A stretch of DNA of 57,143 nt from a bacterium (GTDB lineage: Bacteria > JAJRZV01): the NCBI GenBank assembly GCA_024275095.1, contig JAJRZV010000130.1:1-57143 (forward strand), read 5' to 3'. The notes beneath the pieces are model-generated. The model was not told the origin of the DNA. It was given only the letters and a program-made list of their open reading frames with translations, and made no database searches. How positions within the stretch are numbered: the first letter of the stretch is position 1; the number at the start of each line of letters is the position of its first letter. Positions 33,856 to 42,083 of the stretch are shown here, one piece after another. The position numbers and the translations under genes are program-made.

Positions 33856-35919
33856 ATGAGGAAAGAGACAGGAGCAGTAAAAATTCTTTTATTTGCACTC
33901 GCTGTAACAGCCTTTTTCTTCGCTGTTCAAACCTGGGCGACGACACTGACCCTCCGCTCGAGCGGCAAGGACGCCTCTGATCCCGGGGACTGGACATGGA
34001 CGGGTTCGGAACTCGGTGACAACTCGGATGCCACCTACGCCAGTGCTGCGGGTAGCGGTCTCTGGTTGAGGTCGGATATTCAGCGTCCGTTTATACCGTC
34101 GGATGCTGTGATCAACTCGGTGGTCGTGTACGTGAGGGCCCGACAAACCGGGAATGAATACATAGAATTTGGCGTTTACTGTGCAGCATCGGGAACCGAT
34201 TCAACGGGCTCCAACGTTCCGAGACCCGGAAGTTCCTTTACCGACTATTCCAACTCTTTTGTCACCAATCCCTGCACGAATTCGTCCTGGACGATCACGG
34301 ATATAGAGAACCTTGTTGTCTCCATTGGAACGATCCGGAGCGGTCGCTGGTGGAGCGGAGAAATGCAGGTATCTGAGGTATGGGTGGTGGTTGATTACAG
34401 CCGGAGTTCTCTCCAGGTATTACAGAACAGGGCTGCGGTGGACTCGGATGTCCAGATCACTGTTTCTGCATTTTTCTCAGACGATGCCAATGGTAACAGT
34501 TCCACGGATTTTGAGCTCTGTTACGATTCCGGCTGCGTTTCTTCTGTTCCTGTGTGCTCTGGTGTTACAGGTTCTTCTCCGCGAAGTTGCGTATTTTCCG
34601 GACTTGCCCAGAATACGAGTTACTGGTTTCGCGTGACTCACTCGGATCCTGACGGGGTGAACGGCTCCAATCCCCAGATTATCGGGCCTTACAGGACATC
34701 CAATAACCGTGTTATTCCCGACCCTGCTGAGGCCGCTGTTGAAAGCAGTACAACGATTACCGTATCCGCTCCTTTCACCGGTGATGCAAACGGCGACTCT
34801 TCCACCACGGTTGAGCGGTGTACTGACAGTTCCTGTTCCTCTCCGGTGACCATTTGTTCCGATCTTGCCGGGTCTTCACCCCGCACGTGCGTGGACAATT
34901 CACTCAGTTCCCAAACTTCTTACTGGTTTCGTATTACATTTTCCGACCCCGACGGTGTGAACACGAGCAATGCTTCCAACCCGCAGATTATCGGGCCCTA
35001 TACAACTCCTGCTCCTGATACAACCCCTCCCGTGTTCGGTGGAATAGCGCTTGCGGAGGACATGGGCAGGGGAAGGCGCGTCAGGCTGGAATTTGATGCA
35101 GCCACGGACGAGTCTCCACCGATTAAATACAATGTCTATTACAACCTCGCTTCCAGCTGGAATGATGCTGACTGGTCACAAAATAATGTGTTGAGAGACG
35201 TGAACACGCGGCCCGGGAAAACGTACCAGTTGAAGACGTATCTGGATGGCCTGGAAGAAGGTGAAGAATATGTCGTGGGCGTAAGAGCAGAGGATGCAAG
35301 GGGCAATGAAGATACGAACAGTGTTACTCTTACGGTAATTCCCTATCCACGAATGATGAAATCAGAAGGGTATTATCTCGTTGCAGATGGACTTGCACCG
35401 GCGTCGGGCTTTAACAGGCCGTCTCAGGTGTTTGGAGACGATGTTGGTGGTACTCTGCTGGTTTATACCTGGGTTTCTTCAGGACTTGGTTTCAATGCAC
35501 CTTTTCAGGGACGCTATGAGGTTCCTTCTGTGATCACCCCTGGCAAGGCTTACTGGGTGTACAACTGGCAGCCCGGCAACCTTCTGGACGATGATTACGG
35601 ATCCCGAAACACCAGTTCACAAACCATTGTGGACCTTTTGCCCGGGTGGAACATGATCGCAAATCCATACCACAAGAACGTGCGTTTGAGAGACGTGGTG
35701 GTCACCAAGGTGAACAATCCAGGGGCCGGAGATTATACATTTGAAGAAGCCGTGCTTAACGGCTGGCTTGTAAATGCAGTGTACTGGTGGAATGGTTCGG
35801 GATACAACTGGGCAGCCTACAACGACAATCCACCTGCTAAACTGGTTCCCTGGCGGGGTTACTGGATTTATCAGAGCGATGACAGTGTGCAACTCCAGCT
35901 GAAGTTTACCAGACCGTAA
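33856..35919 (+). CDS. Secreted fibronectin-like repeat protein without hemes
   Basis: A 687-residue exported protein (signal LLFALAVTAFFFAVQTWA). The N-terminal 160 residues form a beta-rich unit. Two tandem fibronectin-III-like repeats follow (ELCYDSGCVSSVPVCSGVTG ... YWFRVTHSDPDGVNGSNPQI and VERCTDSSCSSPVTICSDLA ... YWFRITFSDPDGVNTSN), then another domain of this type. The C-terminus has Trp-rich phrases LPGWNMIANPYHKNV and VPWRGYWIYQSDD, seen in other secreted structural proteins. There is no CxxCH. The ATG at 33856 follows SD GGTGAGG; a GTG at 33847 overlaps the giant gene's stop. It is probably a surface or matrix component made together with the cytochromes. Function unknown. Confidence 0.8.
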   Translation: MRKETGAVKILLFALAVTAFFFAVQTWATTLTLRSSGKDASDPGDWTWTGSELGDNSDATYASAAGSGLWLRSDIQRPFIPSDAVINSVVVYVRARQTGNEYIEFGVYCAASGTDSTGSNVPRPGSSFTDYSNSFVTNPCTNSSWTITDIENLVVSIGTIRSGRWWSGEMQVSEVWVVVDYSRSSLQVLQNRAAVDSDVQITVSAFFSDDANGNSSTDFELCYDSGCVSSVPVCSGVTGSSPRSCVFSGLAQNTSYWFRVTHSDPDGVNGSNPQIIGPYRTSNNRVIPDPAEAAVESSTTITVSAPFTGDANGDSSTTVERCTDSSCSSPVTICSDLAGSSPRTCVDNSLSSQTSYWFRITFSDPDGVNTSNASNPQIIGPYTTPAPDTTPPVFGGIALAEDMGRGRRVRLEFDAATDESPPIKYNVYYNLASSWNDADWSQNNVLRDVNTRPGKTYQLKTYLDGLEEGEEYVVGVRAEDARGNEDTNSVTLTVIPYPRMMKSEGYYLVADGLAPASGFNRPSQVFGDDVGGTLLVYTWVSSGLGFNAPFQGRYEVPSVITPGKAYWVYNWQPGNLLDDDYGSRNTSSQTIVDLLPGWNMIANPYHKNVRLRDVVVTKVNNPGAGDYTFEEAVLNGWLVNAVYWWNGSGYNWAAYNDNPPAKLVPWRGYWIYQSDDSVQLQLKFTRP

Positions 35920-35928
35920 GGGAGGCAA

Positions 35929-36720
35929 ATGATGAAACCTGTGAACACCTTAAAATTTTTGATCGCCGTGGGAGGTGTGGTGGAGGTGCTCCTCTTTTAC
36001 AGGAGTTCCGCAACCGCATTGGAAATTCAGATGCAGGTGAATGTTGGAGAATATTCTCAGCGTCTCGTGCTTGGTGCCACCCCTTATGCACATTCAGGAT
36101 ATGATGCGCTTTTTGATGTTCCGGCCATGAAGGACGGTGGAGAGCCTTTTTTTGTGTATATCGAGAACCCCGATTCGGGTTTTGAGGTGGATGCATTCTG
36201 GAGAGATTTCGTGGACTACCTTCCACACACGTGGAAAATTGTGCTGGAAGGGGCGGCGGGTCAGGACGTGGTGTTTTCCTGGAAGGTGGACAGCGGTCCA
36301 TCATTTCGCCTCAACCGTTGCTTCCGGTCACAGGTGTTTTTCGTCGATCCTGCATCGGGCCTCAAGGTTTCCATGACAGGGCAGTCCGGTTATGCGGGAG
36401 CCGTCACTGCGGACCCCGCTGTTTTTTATGTGGAGGCTACGGATAGAAAAGTTAAACGGGTTTTACCACCGGAATGGATAAAGGTGGAAGATCGCGGAGA
36501 TTACTATCTTGTAAGGTGGGGGACAGCACGCTCCCAAGACATGGAAATAGAAGGTTACCTTCTTTATGTGGAGGAAGGGGGCAGGCTCAAGCGCGTTACC
36601 CGAGAACTCTTGAAGGGAAATGCGTACATCATCAAAAAGGAGAAGGGTGCTTCAGCTCGTTTCGGTGTACAGGCGGTTGCTGGAGGGATTTGTAGAAGTA
36701 ACATTAAATTGTCTCCGTAA
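35929..36720 (+). CDS. Secreted protein of unknown function
   Basis: A 263-residue product with an N-terminal hydrophobic signal (FLIAVGGVVEVLLFYRSSATA). The mature start EYSQRLVLGATPYAHSGYDA followed by LFDVPA resembles the 'leading' domain of many exported surface proteins, where a G-x-D-x-x-A-T-D-G-Y-D phrase is common. A fibronectin-like C-terminus (YYLVRWGTARSQDMEIEGYL then LYVEEGG) follows. No heme site is present and only two cysteines lie in the mature part. GGGAGG is well placed before ATGATG. It sits between the fibronectin-like protein and the giant Ig-heme cytochrome, with 9- and 21-base gaps, so all are likely one operon. Confidence 0.75.
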   Translation: MMKPVNTLKFLIAVGGVVEVLLFYRSSATALEIQMQVNVGEYSQRLVLGATPYAHSGYDALFDVPAMKDGGEPFFVYIENPDSGFEVDAFWRDFVDYLPHTWKIVLEGAAGQDVVFSWKVDSGPSFRLNRCFRSQVFFVDPASGLKVSMTGQSGYAGAVTADPAVFYVEATDRKVKRVLPPEWIKVEDRGDYYLVRWGTARSQDMEIEGYLLYVEEGGRLKRVTRELLKGNAYIIKKEKGASARFGVQAVAGGICRSNIKLSP

Positions 36721-36741
36721 GGAGAGGGTGCTGGAGAGAAG

Positions 36742-39700
36742 ATGAAAAAGATTTTTGCCAGGCTTGGTTCTATTAGATGGAAATTTGTGCTTCTTGCGGG
36801 AGGCGTGATATTAGGATTAATGGTATGGACGCTCAAGGGATATGCGCCGCCTCCCCCACCATCCACCGTAACCATGTACCCCCTCAACGTGGCTCCTGCA
36901 AGTATTGAGGAAGGGAGCACGGACGATTTCATTCGTTTTTATTTTCTCACGGACCAGGGCCAGGCATACGTAACCAGCATTACCGTGACAAAGGCAGGAA
37001 CAATTGCAGAAGGTGACGTGCAGGTGTCTCTTTACAAATCCACCAATAATGTGTGGGACGCCTCGGATACACTTCTTGCGGGACCCCAGTCCTTTGTGGG
37101 TGGTGTCACCACCTTCACCGGCTTGAGCGAGGCTGTGACAGATACCATCCAGGCCTATTATTTCATCGTGCTTTCCGTTGCCCCCGGTACAGCGGGGACT
37201 ACAGCAGGGGTAAATCTCGTTGACCCGTGCTTCAGCGTGGATGTGGGAGCACCCATATGTACCACAACCGATTACGCGCCTGTTCCTGTCCTCGCCGCAG
37301 GTCAGGTTCCGGACGTTCTTGTGGTGGAGCCTTACGATATCGCACCTTTTTACGCTGCACCAGGGGAAACGGATGTTCCCGTGCTTAAACTGGACATGTA
37401 TGCACTTTCCAATACGGTGGTGTGGACTGCCCTGACAGTGTATCTCTCCGGCACAAATGCAGCGGATACTGATGTCGCCAGCGTGAAAATCTACAAGGAA
37501 AGCGGGGTCACCCCCGGATTCCAGTCCTCGGAGGACACGTTGATTTCCTCGGGGACAGATGTTTTTTCCGGCGGCGTTACCACTGTTGATATCCTCACAT
37601 CTGAGGTGATCGGAGGCACACCTGAAACATACTACCTTGTTTATGACGTGGCCTCCGGCGCCAATACGAATGCGAACATAGGGGCCACTGTCCTGAGCGA
37701 TTCGTTTGCGGTGGCTTCTCCGGACGTGGTATCCTCCCTGAATCTGCCTTTCTCCAGCAAAGAGATTGACATTATTGTGCCCGATTCCACTATCGGCACG
37801 CTGGACTACGTGGTTTCCTCCTGCAACCAGGTGGTCCTTTCCTGGTTTTTTACAGGGGATGAGAACAATAATAGCTACACGTATTTTGAATCAAGTACGG
37901 ATGCAACGTGGGGTAATGCAGATGACGTGGTTGTTTGTGCAGAGGTTTCTAGTGTGCCTCCGAGAAATTGCACGGTGGTCGGCATAGACCTGTCGACGAC
38001 TCCACTCTACTTTCGTGCGGTCCACTATGATCCCGATGGTACGTCAGGCGGGACTTTTGTCACTGCCCAAACGGCATACGTTGATGTGGGGCCGGTGGAT
38101 TGCACAGTTGTCACCGGCAATCCACCGGTGGTGAACATTCTTAACCCCGCAGATGGTACAGTTGTGGCCGGCAACGCGGCATATCCTGTAACCGTCCAGG
38201 TATCGGTGTGGGACCTTGAAACAGCTCCTTCAAACCTCACTGTGGAGATTTCCGTTGATGGCGGTGCATGGGATTCCACAGGATGGCTTTACAATCCCAA
38301 CTGGGAAAACGTGGATATCAATCTTTACGTGTACGAGTGGCCTTGGAGACCCACGACACCGGGTCTGCATACACTCGCTGTGAGGGCACGCGATGGGGAT
38401 GGCAATGCGGGGTATGCTTACTACAACGTGCGTGTGTATGTGAACGCAGTTACCACCGTGTCCGTGGGTGATTATGAAATGTTCCCCGGGAGCGGCCTGT
38501 TGCTCGTGAGGGGTGGAGCGAGCATCATGTGCATGTCGTGTCATAATGTATCCACCCATGGCGGTTACGTGTGGTCCAGTACAAAGTACGGTAACTGGGC
38601 AATTAACTGTCGCATCTGTCACGTGCCTCACGGCACGCGGAATATTTACCTTATCACGGAGAACATAAAGACACCCTCCAGCGGTGTGAAGAGTGTGGAT
38701 TTCCGGGCCATTACCGGAGACCCCGCTGTGGATCTGGGGCTCATGGGTAACATGCAGGACGGTGTGGATTCCAACGTGTGCGAGGTCTGTCATACGAAAA
38801 CCACGCATTATAAGAACACCAACCTCGGTGATGACCACGGAGGAAAGGACGGCATCGACTGCACGGCGTGCCACCCTCACGCACAGGGATTCAAGCCGGA
38901 ACCCGAAGGGCGTGGTGGGTACAACTGTGCCATCTGCCACCCCGATCTTTTCCAGCCCATTAACACCTCAACCACCACCTATCACCACTATCTGAACAAT
39001 GCAGAACCCATTTATCCCGAAATTCTCACACCGTCAGAATTGCCCACCGACACCACGGATAGGAACTGTCTTATATGTCACGCAGACCATGATATATTCA
39101 GGCCTGATCTCAATCCCGACAACACCATCGGTCGCGCCGCCAACCTGAGGGTGGACATATCGACGGCTCCAACAACCACCTCGGGATTTACCAACACAGA
39201 TTTTGACTCGTCCACAGGAACGAGCATATGCATTTCATGCCCCAAAGACGTGATGAACAAGAACACGACCACCCGGAACAGCAGCGATGGAGTGACTCAG
39301 ACAATCGTTATAGATGGCACGGCATTCCTCTCCAGCATTCACAATTACACCATACCCATGACCATTGCCACGGATGGTTCTATATTCAATGCCAACTGCA
39401 TCAAGTGTCATAACGACACCATGTCTCCCAAGAGTTCAGTCAATGCCTATACGGGCTCTCCCTTCGAGCTTGCGCCTCATGACTCAGCTCTTCGCTGGAT
39501 TCTCAACCCCTTTGATTTGATTGCCAGTGACCCGCTGGAGGAGGATTTCTGTTACAAATGTCATTCTGGAGATGTGGCCGGGAAGGACTATTTTGGGGTT
39601 GCTTCTATGACTGCAAGGGCGAGAGGCATCCAGTCACAGTTTGCAAAAACATACATTCACCCCATCACTGCATCAGGCAGGCACAAGACCATCGAGGGCT

Positions 39701-41031
39701 CATCGTACGGCTGGTTGCCTGCTGATTCACGCCATGTGGAATGCACGGACTGTCACAATCCTCACAAGACCGCCCAGGGAAACCACACCCCGGGAAGCGG
39801 GGGCTTGGGCGCTGCCAATCAGGGTGTATGGGGCGTGCAGATTACGTCCGAGGGCGACGTGTATTCGGCAGGAACCGCGGATTTCACCAATGGTTCCTGT
39901 ACGGTCACTGGAACCGGCACGGCGTGGACCACCATACCCAATCCCACAGAATGTAACATCCACTGCACCACGGATACCAAGAAGATCAACTATCCGATAG
40001 CTTCGGTTGACAGCGACACCCAACTCACCATTCTGGACCTGAGGGGTTCGGGGGCATGTTACGAGGGATCCTGTGGTGCCGGGTCCAGCTACGAAATCGT
40101 ATGCCCGCGTAATCTCCAGTACGCGCGCGTGGAATCAGTGAACAACCAGTACGAAATCTGCTTTAAGTGTCACACCCCCTATGCTTGGGACCTTACGCCT
40201 CCGGTGACCCTTTCGGGTGGTCCCAACGGGCAGGTGTGGGCGGAAACCGATGTCGCTCAGGACTTCAGCACGCATAATCTTGCATACCATCCACTATTTG
40301 CCCCGGGCCTTTTTCAGCCCCCGGATGACGCCAATCCGTATTGGGATGGCAGTGCCGCCTATGGCAACAAGGCAACGACAGCTACCGCCTGTCCCAATGC
40401 CAATCCCAACGCAGGCTATGACAACACCTTTGTGGATTGCTGGGGCAAGCAGTCACTGGTTACGTGTTCCGACTGTCACTCCACGGATGCTCCCGGGAAT
40501 GACATCCCCGAGGGACCCCACGGGTCCGCGTTCAAGTGGTTGCTCAGGGGTGTTGACCCGAATGTTACTGTTACGCTGGCGGACGGTACTGTAATTTACC
40601 TTAACCAGGATGCCAATGTACAAACATATCCCCGGATGTTCTGCGTGAACTGCCACCGTGCAGACGTGTATTTCCCATTGTATTCTTCAAGTACGTTTTA
40701 CTGGGATCTTTCTCGCTACCAGCACGACGACCCCAACTCCAGTTGTTTCGGTACAGACCTTGTGGATGGAGAGGGTACGCGATTTGAAAACCCGTGCATG
40801 AACTGTCACGGCGGGCGCTCGCCCGGTCAGATCCACGGCTCCAACTTGGGAGTGGGCTCCCTGGGTTCCTCGCCCCAAGGATTCCGCTTCATGAACGGTT
40901 CTTCGTGGGTGGGGCACACCACGGGCCTCACGGGCGGGACGTGTTATACTCTCAGCGCGGCGAACGATTTGAGCACGTGTACCCAGCATTCCACAGGAAG
41001 GAGTTATACGGGCATGAACTTTTCGTATTGA
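36742..41031 (+). CDS. Giant Ig-like multiheme cytochrome with 13 CxxCH plus one CISCP
   Basis: A 1,429-residue protein with an N-terminal membrane anchor or signal (FVLLAGGVILGLMVWTLKGY). Residues to about 570 are heme-free beta domains: two related repeats (about 50-160 and 195-330), a fibronectin-like unit (CNQVVLSWFFTGDENNNSYT) and an Ig-like unit (NPPVVNILNPADGTVVAGNA). The rest carries 13 CxxCH sites from CMSCH (about residue 595) to CMNCH. One further site reads CISCP (39229-39243): a single base, CAC to CCC, would turn a heme motif into this. Long inserts separate many hemes. It probably lies outside the cell, as a terminal reductase or filament partner. It is the last cytochrome gene of the locus. 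Confidence 0.9.
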   Translation: MKKIFARLGSIRWKFVLLAGGVILGLMVWTLKGYAPPPPPSTVTMYPLNVAPASIEEGSTDDFIRFYFLTDQGQAYVTSITVTKAGTIAEGDVQVSLYKSTNNVWDASDTLLAGPQSFVGGVTTFTGLSEAVTDTIQAYYFIVLSVAPGTAGTTAGVNLVDPCFSVDVGAPICTTTDYAPVPVLAAGQVPDVLVVEPYDIAPFYAAPGETDVPVLKLDMYALSNTVVWTALTVYLSGTNAADTDVASVKIYKESGVTPGFQSSEDTLISSGTDVFSGGVTTVDILTSEVIGGTPETYYLVYDVASGANTNANIGATVLSDSFAVASPDVVSSLNLPFSSKEIDIIVPDSTIGTLDYVVSSCNQVVLSWFFTGDENNNSYTYFESSTDATWGNADDVVVCAEVSSVPPRNCTVVGIDLSTTPLYFRAVHYDPDGTSGGTFVTAQTAYVDVGPVDCTVVTGNPPVVNILNPADGTVVAGNAAYPVTVQVSVWDLETAPSNLTVEISVDGGAWDSTGWLYNPNWENVDINLYVYEWPWRPTTPGLHTLAVRARDGDGNAGYAYYNVRVYVNAVTTVSVGDYEMFPGSGLLLVRGGASIMCMSCHNVSTHGGYVWSSTKYGNWAINCRICHVPHGTRNIYLITENIKTPSSGVKSVDFRAITGDPAVDLGLMGNMQDGVDSNVCEVCHTKTTHYKNTNLGDDHGGKDGIDCTACHPHAQGFKPEPEGRGGYNCAICHPDLFQPINTSTTTYHHYLNNAEPIYPEILTPSELPTDTTDRNCLICHADHDIFRPDLNPDNTIGRAANLRVDISTAPTTTSGFTNTDFDSSTGTSICISCPKDVMNKNTTTRNSSDGVTQTIVIDGTAFLSSIHNYTIPMTIATDGSIFNANCIKCHNDTMSPKSSVNAYTGSPFELAPHDSALRWILNPFDLIASDPLEEDFCYKCHSGDVAGKDYFGVASMTARARGIQSQFAKTYIHPITASGRHKTIEGSSYGWLPADSRHVECTDCHNPHKTAQGNHTPGSGGLGAANQGVWGVQITSEGDVYSAGTADFTNGSCTVTGTGTAWTTIPNPTECNIHCTTDTKKINYPIASVDSDTQLTILDLRGSGACYEGSCGAGSSYEIVCPRNLQYARVESVNNQYEICFKCHTPYAWDLTPPVTLSGGPNGQVWAETDVAQDFSTHNLAYHPLFAPGLFQPPDDANPYWDGSAAYGNKATTATACPNANPNAGYDNTFVDCWGKQSLVTCSDCHSTDAPGNDIPEGPHGSAFKWLLRGVDPNVTVTLADGTVIYLNQDANVQTYPRMFCVNCHRADVYFPLYSSSTFYWDLSRYQHDDPNSSCFGTDLVDGEGTRFENPCMNCHGGRSPGQIHGSNLGVGSLGSSPQGFRFMNGSSWVGHTTGLTGGTCYTLSAANDLSTCTQHSTGRSYTGMNFSY

Positions 41032-41052
41032 TTTTCCCGCAACCGAGGGGAA

Positions 41053-41076
41053 GGGGTCAGGTCTTGACATTTGACA
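41053..41076 (+). repeat. Left 24-bp terminal inverted repeat of the RAYT element
   Basis: It begins GGGGTCAGGTCTTGAC and ends TTTGACA. It is the exact reverse complement of 42060-42083. It lies 21 bases after the cytochrome stop at 41031. Confidence 0.92.
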
Positions 41077-41119
41077 TTTTTGGTTGAATAAAAATTTTCT
41101 GTCTTTTAAAATACTTTTC

Positions 41120-42079
41120 ATGGCGCGTCCTTTAAGAGTCCAGTTTGAAGGTGCTTTTTATCACGTATTTGCCAGAGGTAATCGTAAGGAGCATATTTTC
41201 TATTCTTACAGGGATTATTCAGTGTTTCTTGAGAAACTTGCAGAAGCAGCGAAAAAATACAGCCTTCTTATTTATGCCTATGCACTCATGCCCAATCACT
41301 ATCATCTGGCGGTTGAGACTCCATTTGCCAATTTGAGCGAAGCCATACATTTTCTTAACAGTGCTTATACAAACTGGTTTAGAGAAAAACACCAGATTGT
41401 GGGACCAATTTTTCAGGGCAGATTTAAGTCCGTTATCGTGGATAAGGATTCTTACCTGCTTTCTCTTGTTGCCTACATTCATTTGAATCCAGTTAAAGGT
41501 CGCCTAGCCGAGTCGCCTGAAAAATATCTCTGGAGCAGTCACAGATTTTATGTGAAAGAGAAAAGGGCTCCTGAATGGCTTGCTGTGGGTCCGGTTCTTT
41601 CAATGTTTTCTTCTGGATCAGGAAAAGGGAGAAAGGCTTTTCATCGTTTCGTTACAGGGTTCCGAATAGATCTTGAGCAAGAGATAAAAAAGGGTTTTAT
41701 TCTGGGGGATGAAAGTTTTGTAAATATGATTCAGGAGAGGGTGAAATCATCCAGGTTGTCTCCGGAAATTCCTGAGGCAAAGAGGTTGATGTGGAAAGTG
41801 GATGCTCCTGAAAGAGCTGTGGAGCTCATACGTAAAATTGAAGGGTGGAGCGAGAAAGAGGTGTTTTCTCCGAGAAGTGATGCTCATAAAATCACTGTCT
41901 ACCTTCTTAAGAAATTTTCACCCTTTTCCCTTCAGGAAATTGCTGAGTTATTTAAAACCCATTACTCCAGTCTAACGGTAAAGGTAAAGAGATTTGAAAA
42001 GAGAATGGCCAACGACCGGAAACTGCGAGAGAAAGTTGAGGAAATAAAAAAGAGGTATTTGTCAAATGTCAAGACCTGA
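41120..42079 (+). CDS. REP-associated tyrosine transposase (RAYT, Y1_Tnp family)
   Basis: HUH-type single-strand transposase related to IS200/IS605 TnpA. MARPLRVQFEGAFYHVFARG and the HUH motif PNHYHLAVET (about residues 60-70) are present, and YIHLNPVKGRL holds the likely catalytic Tyr. RAYTs act on short palindromic repeats. The C-terminal 110 residues, missing from the smallest members, look like a DnaA-C-type DNA-binding helical domain (SPFSLQEIAELFKTHYSSLT). I took ATG 41120 (319 residues); the frame is open from a TTG at 41084 without support. The stop is inside the right inverted repeat. Base composition is AT-richer than the flanking cytochrome genes, which fits recent arrival. Confidence 0.92.
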   Translation: MARPLRVQFEGAFYHVFARGNRKEHIFYSYRDYSVFLEKLAEAAKKYSLLIYAYALMPNHYHLAVETPFANLSEAIHFLNSAYTNWFREKHQIVGPIFQGRFKSVIVDKDSYLLSLVAYIHLNPVKGRLAESPEKYLWSSHRFYVKEKRAPEWLAVGPVLSMFSSGSGKGRKAFHRFVTGFRIDLEQEIKKGFILGDESFVNMIQERVKSSRLSPEIPEAKRLMWKVDAPERAVELIRKIEGWSEKEVFSPRSDAHKITVYLLKKFSPFSLQEIAELFKTHYSSLTVKVKRFEKRMANDRKLREKVEEIKKRYLSNVKT

Positions 42080-42083
42080 CCCC
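42060..42083 (-). repeat. Right 24-bp terminal inverted repeat of the RAYT element
   Basis: It reads TGTCAAATGTCAAGACCTG then ACCCC, the exact reverse complement of 41053-41076. It contains the transposase stop (42077-42079) and the ATG (42066) from which the downstream lipoprotein is read. Confidence 0.92.

Larger units (their letters stand above)
41053..42083 (+). mobile_element. RAYT (REP-associated tyrosine transposase) element with perfect terminal inverted repeats
   Basis: A 1,031-base unit bounded by identical 24-base inverted repeats and holding one Y1_Tnp (Transposase_17) gene. It sits between the last cytochrome gene and a lipoprotein gene. The transposase stop lies inside the right repeat, and the next gene's ATG does too. 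I see no target duplication outside the repeats (AA precedes the left one, AA follows the right one). It separates the electron-transfer locus from the following genes. Confidence 0.8.
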
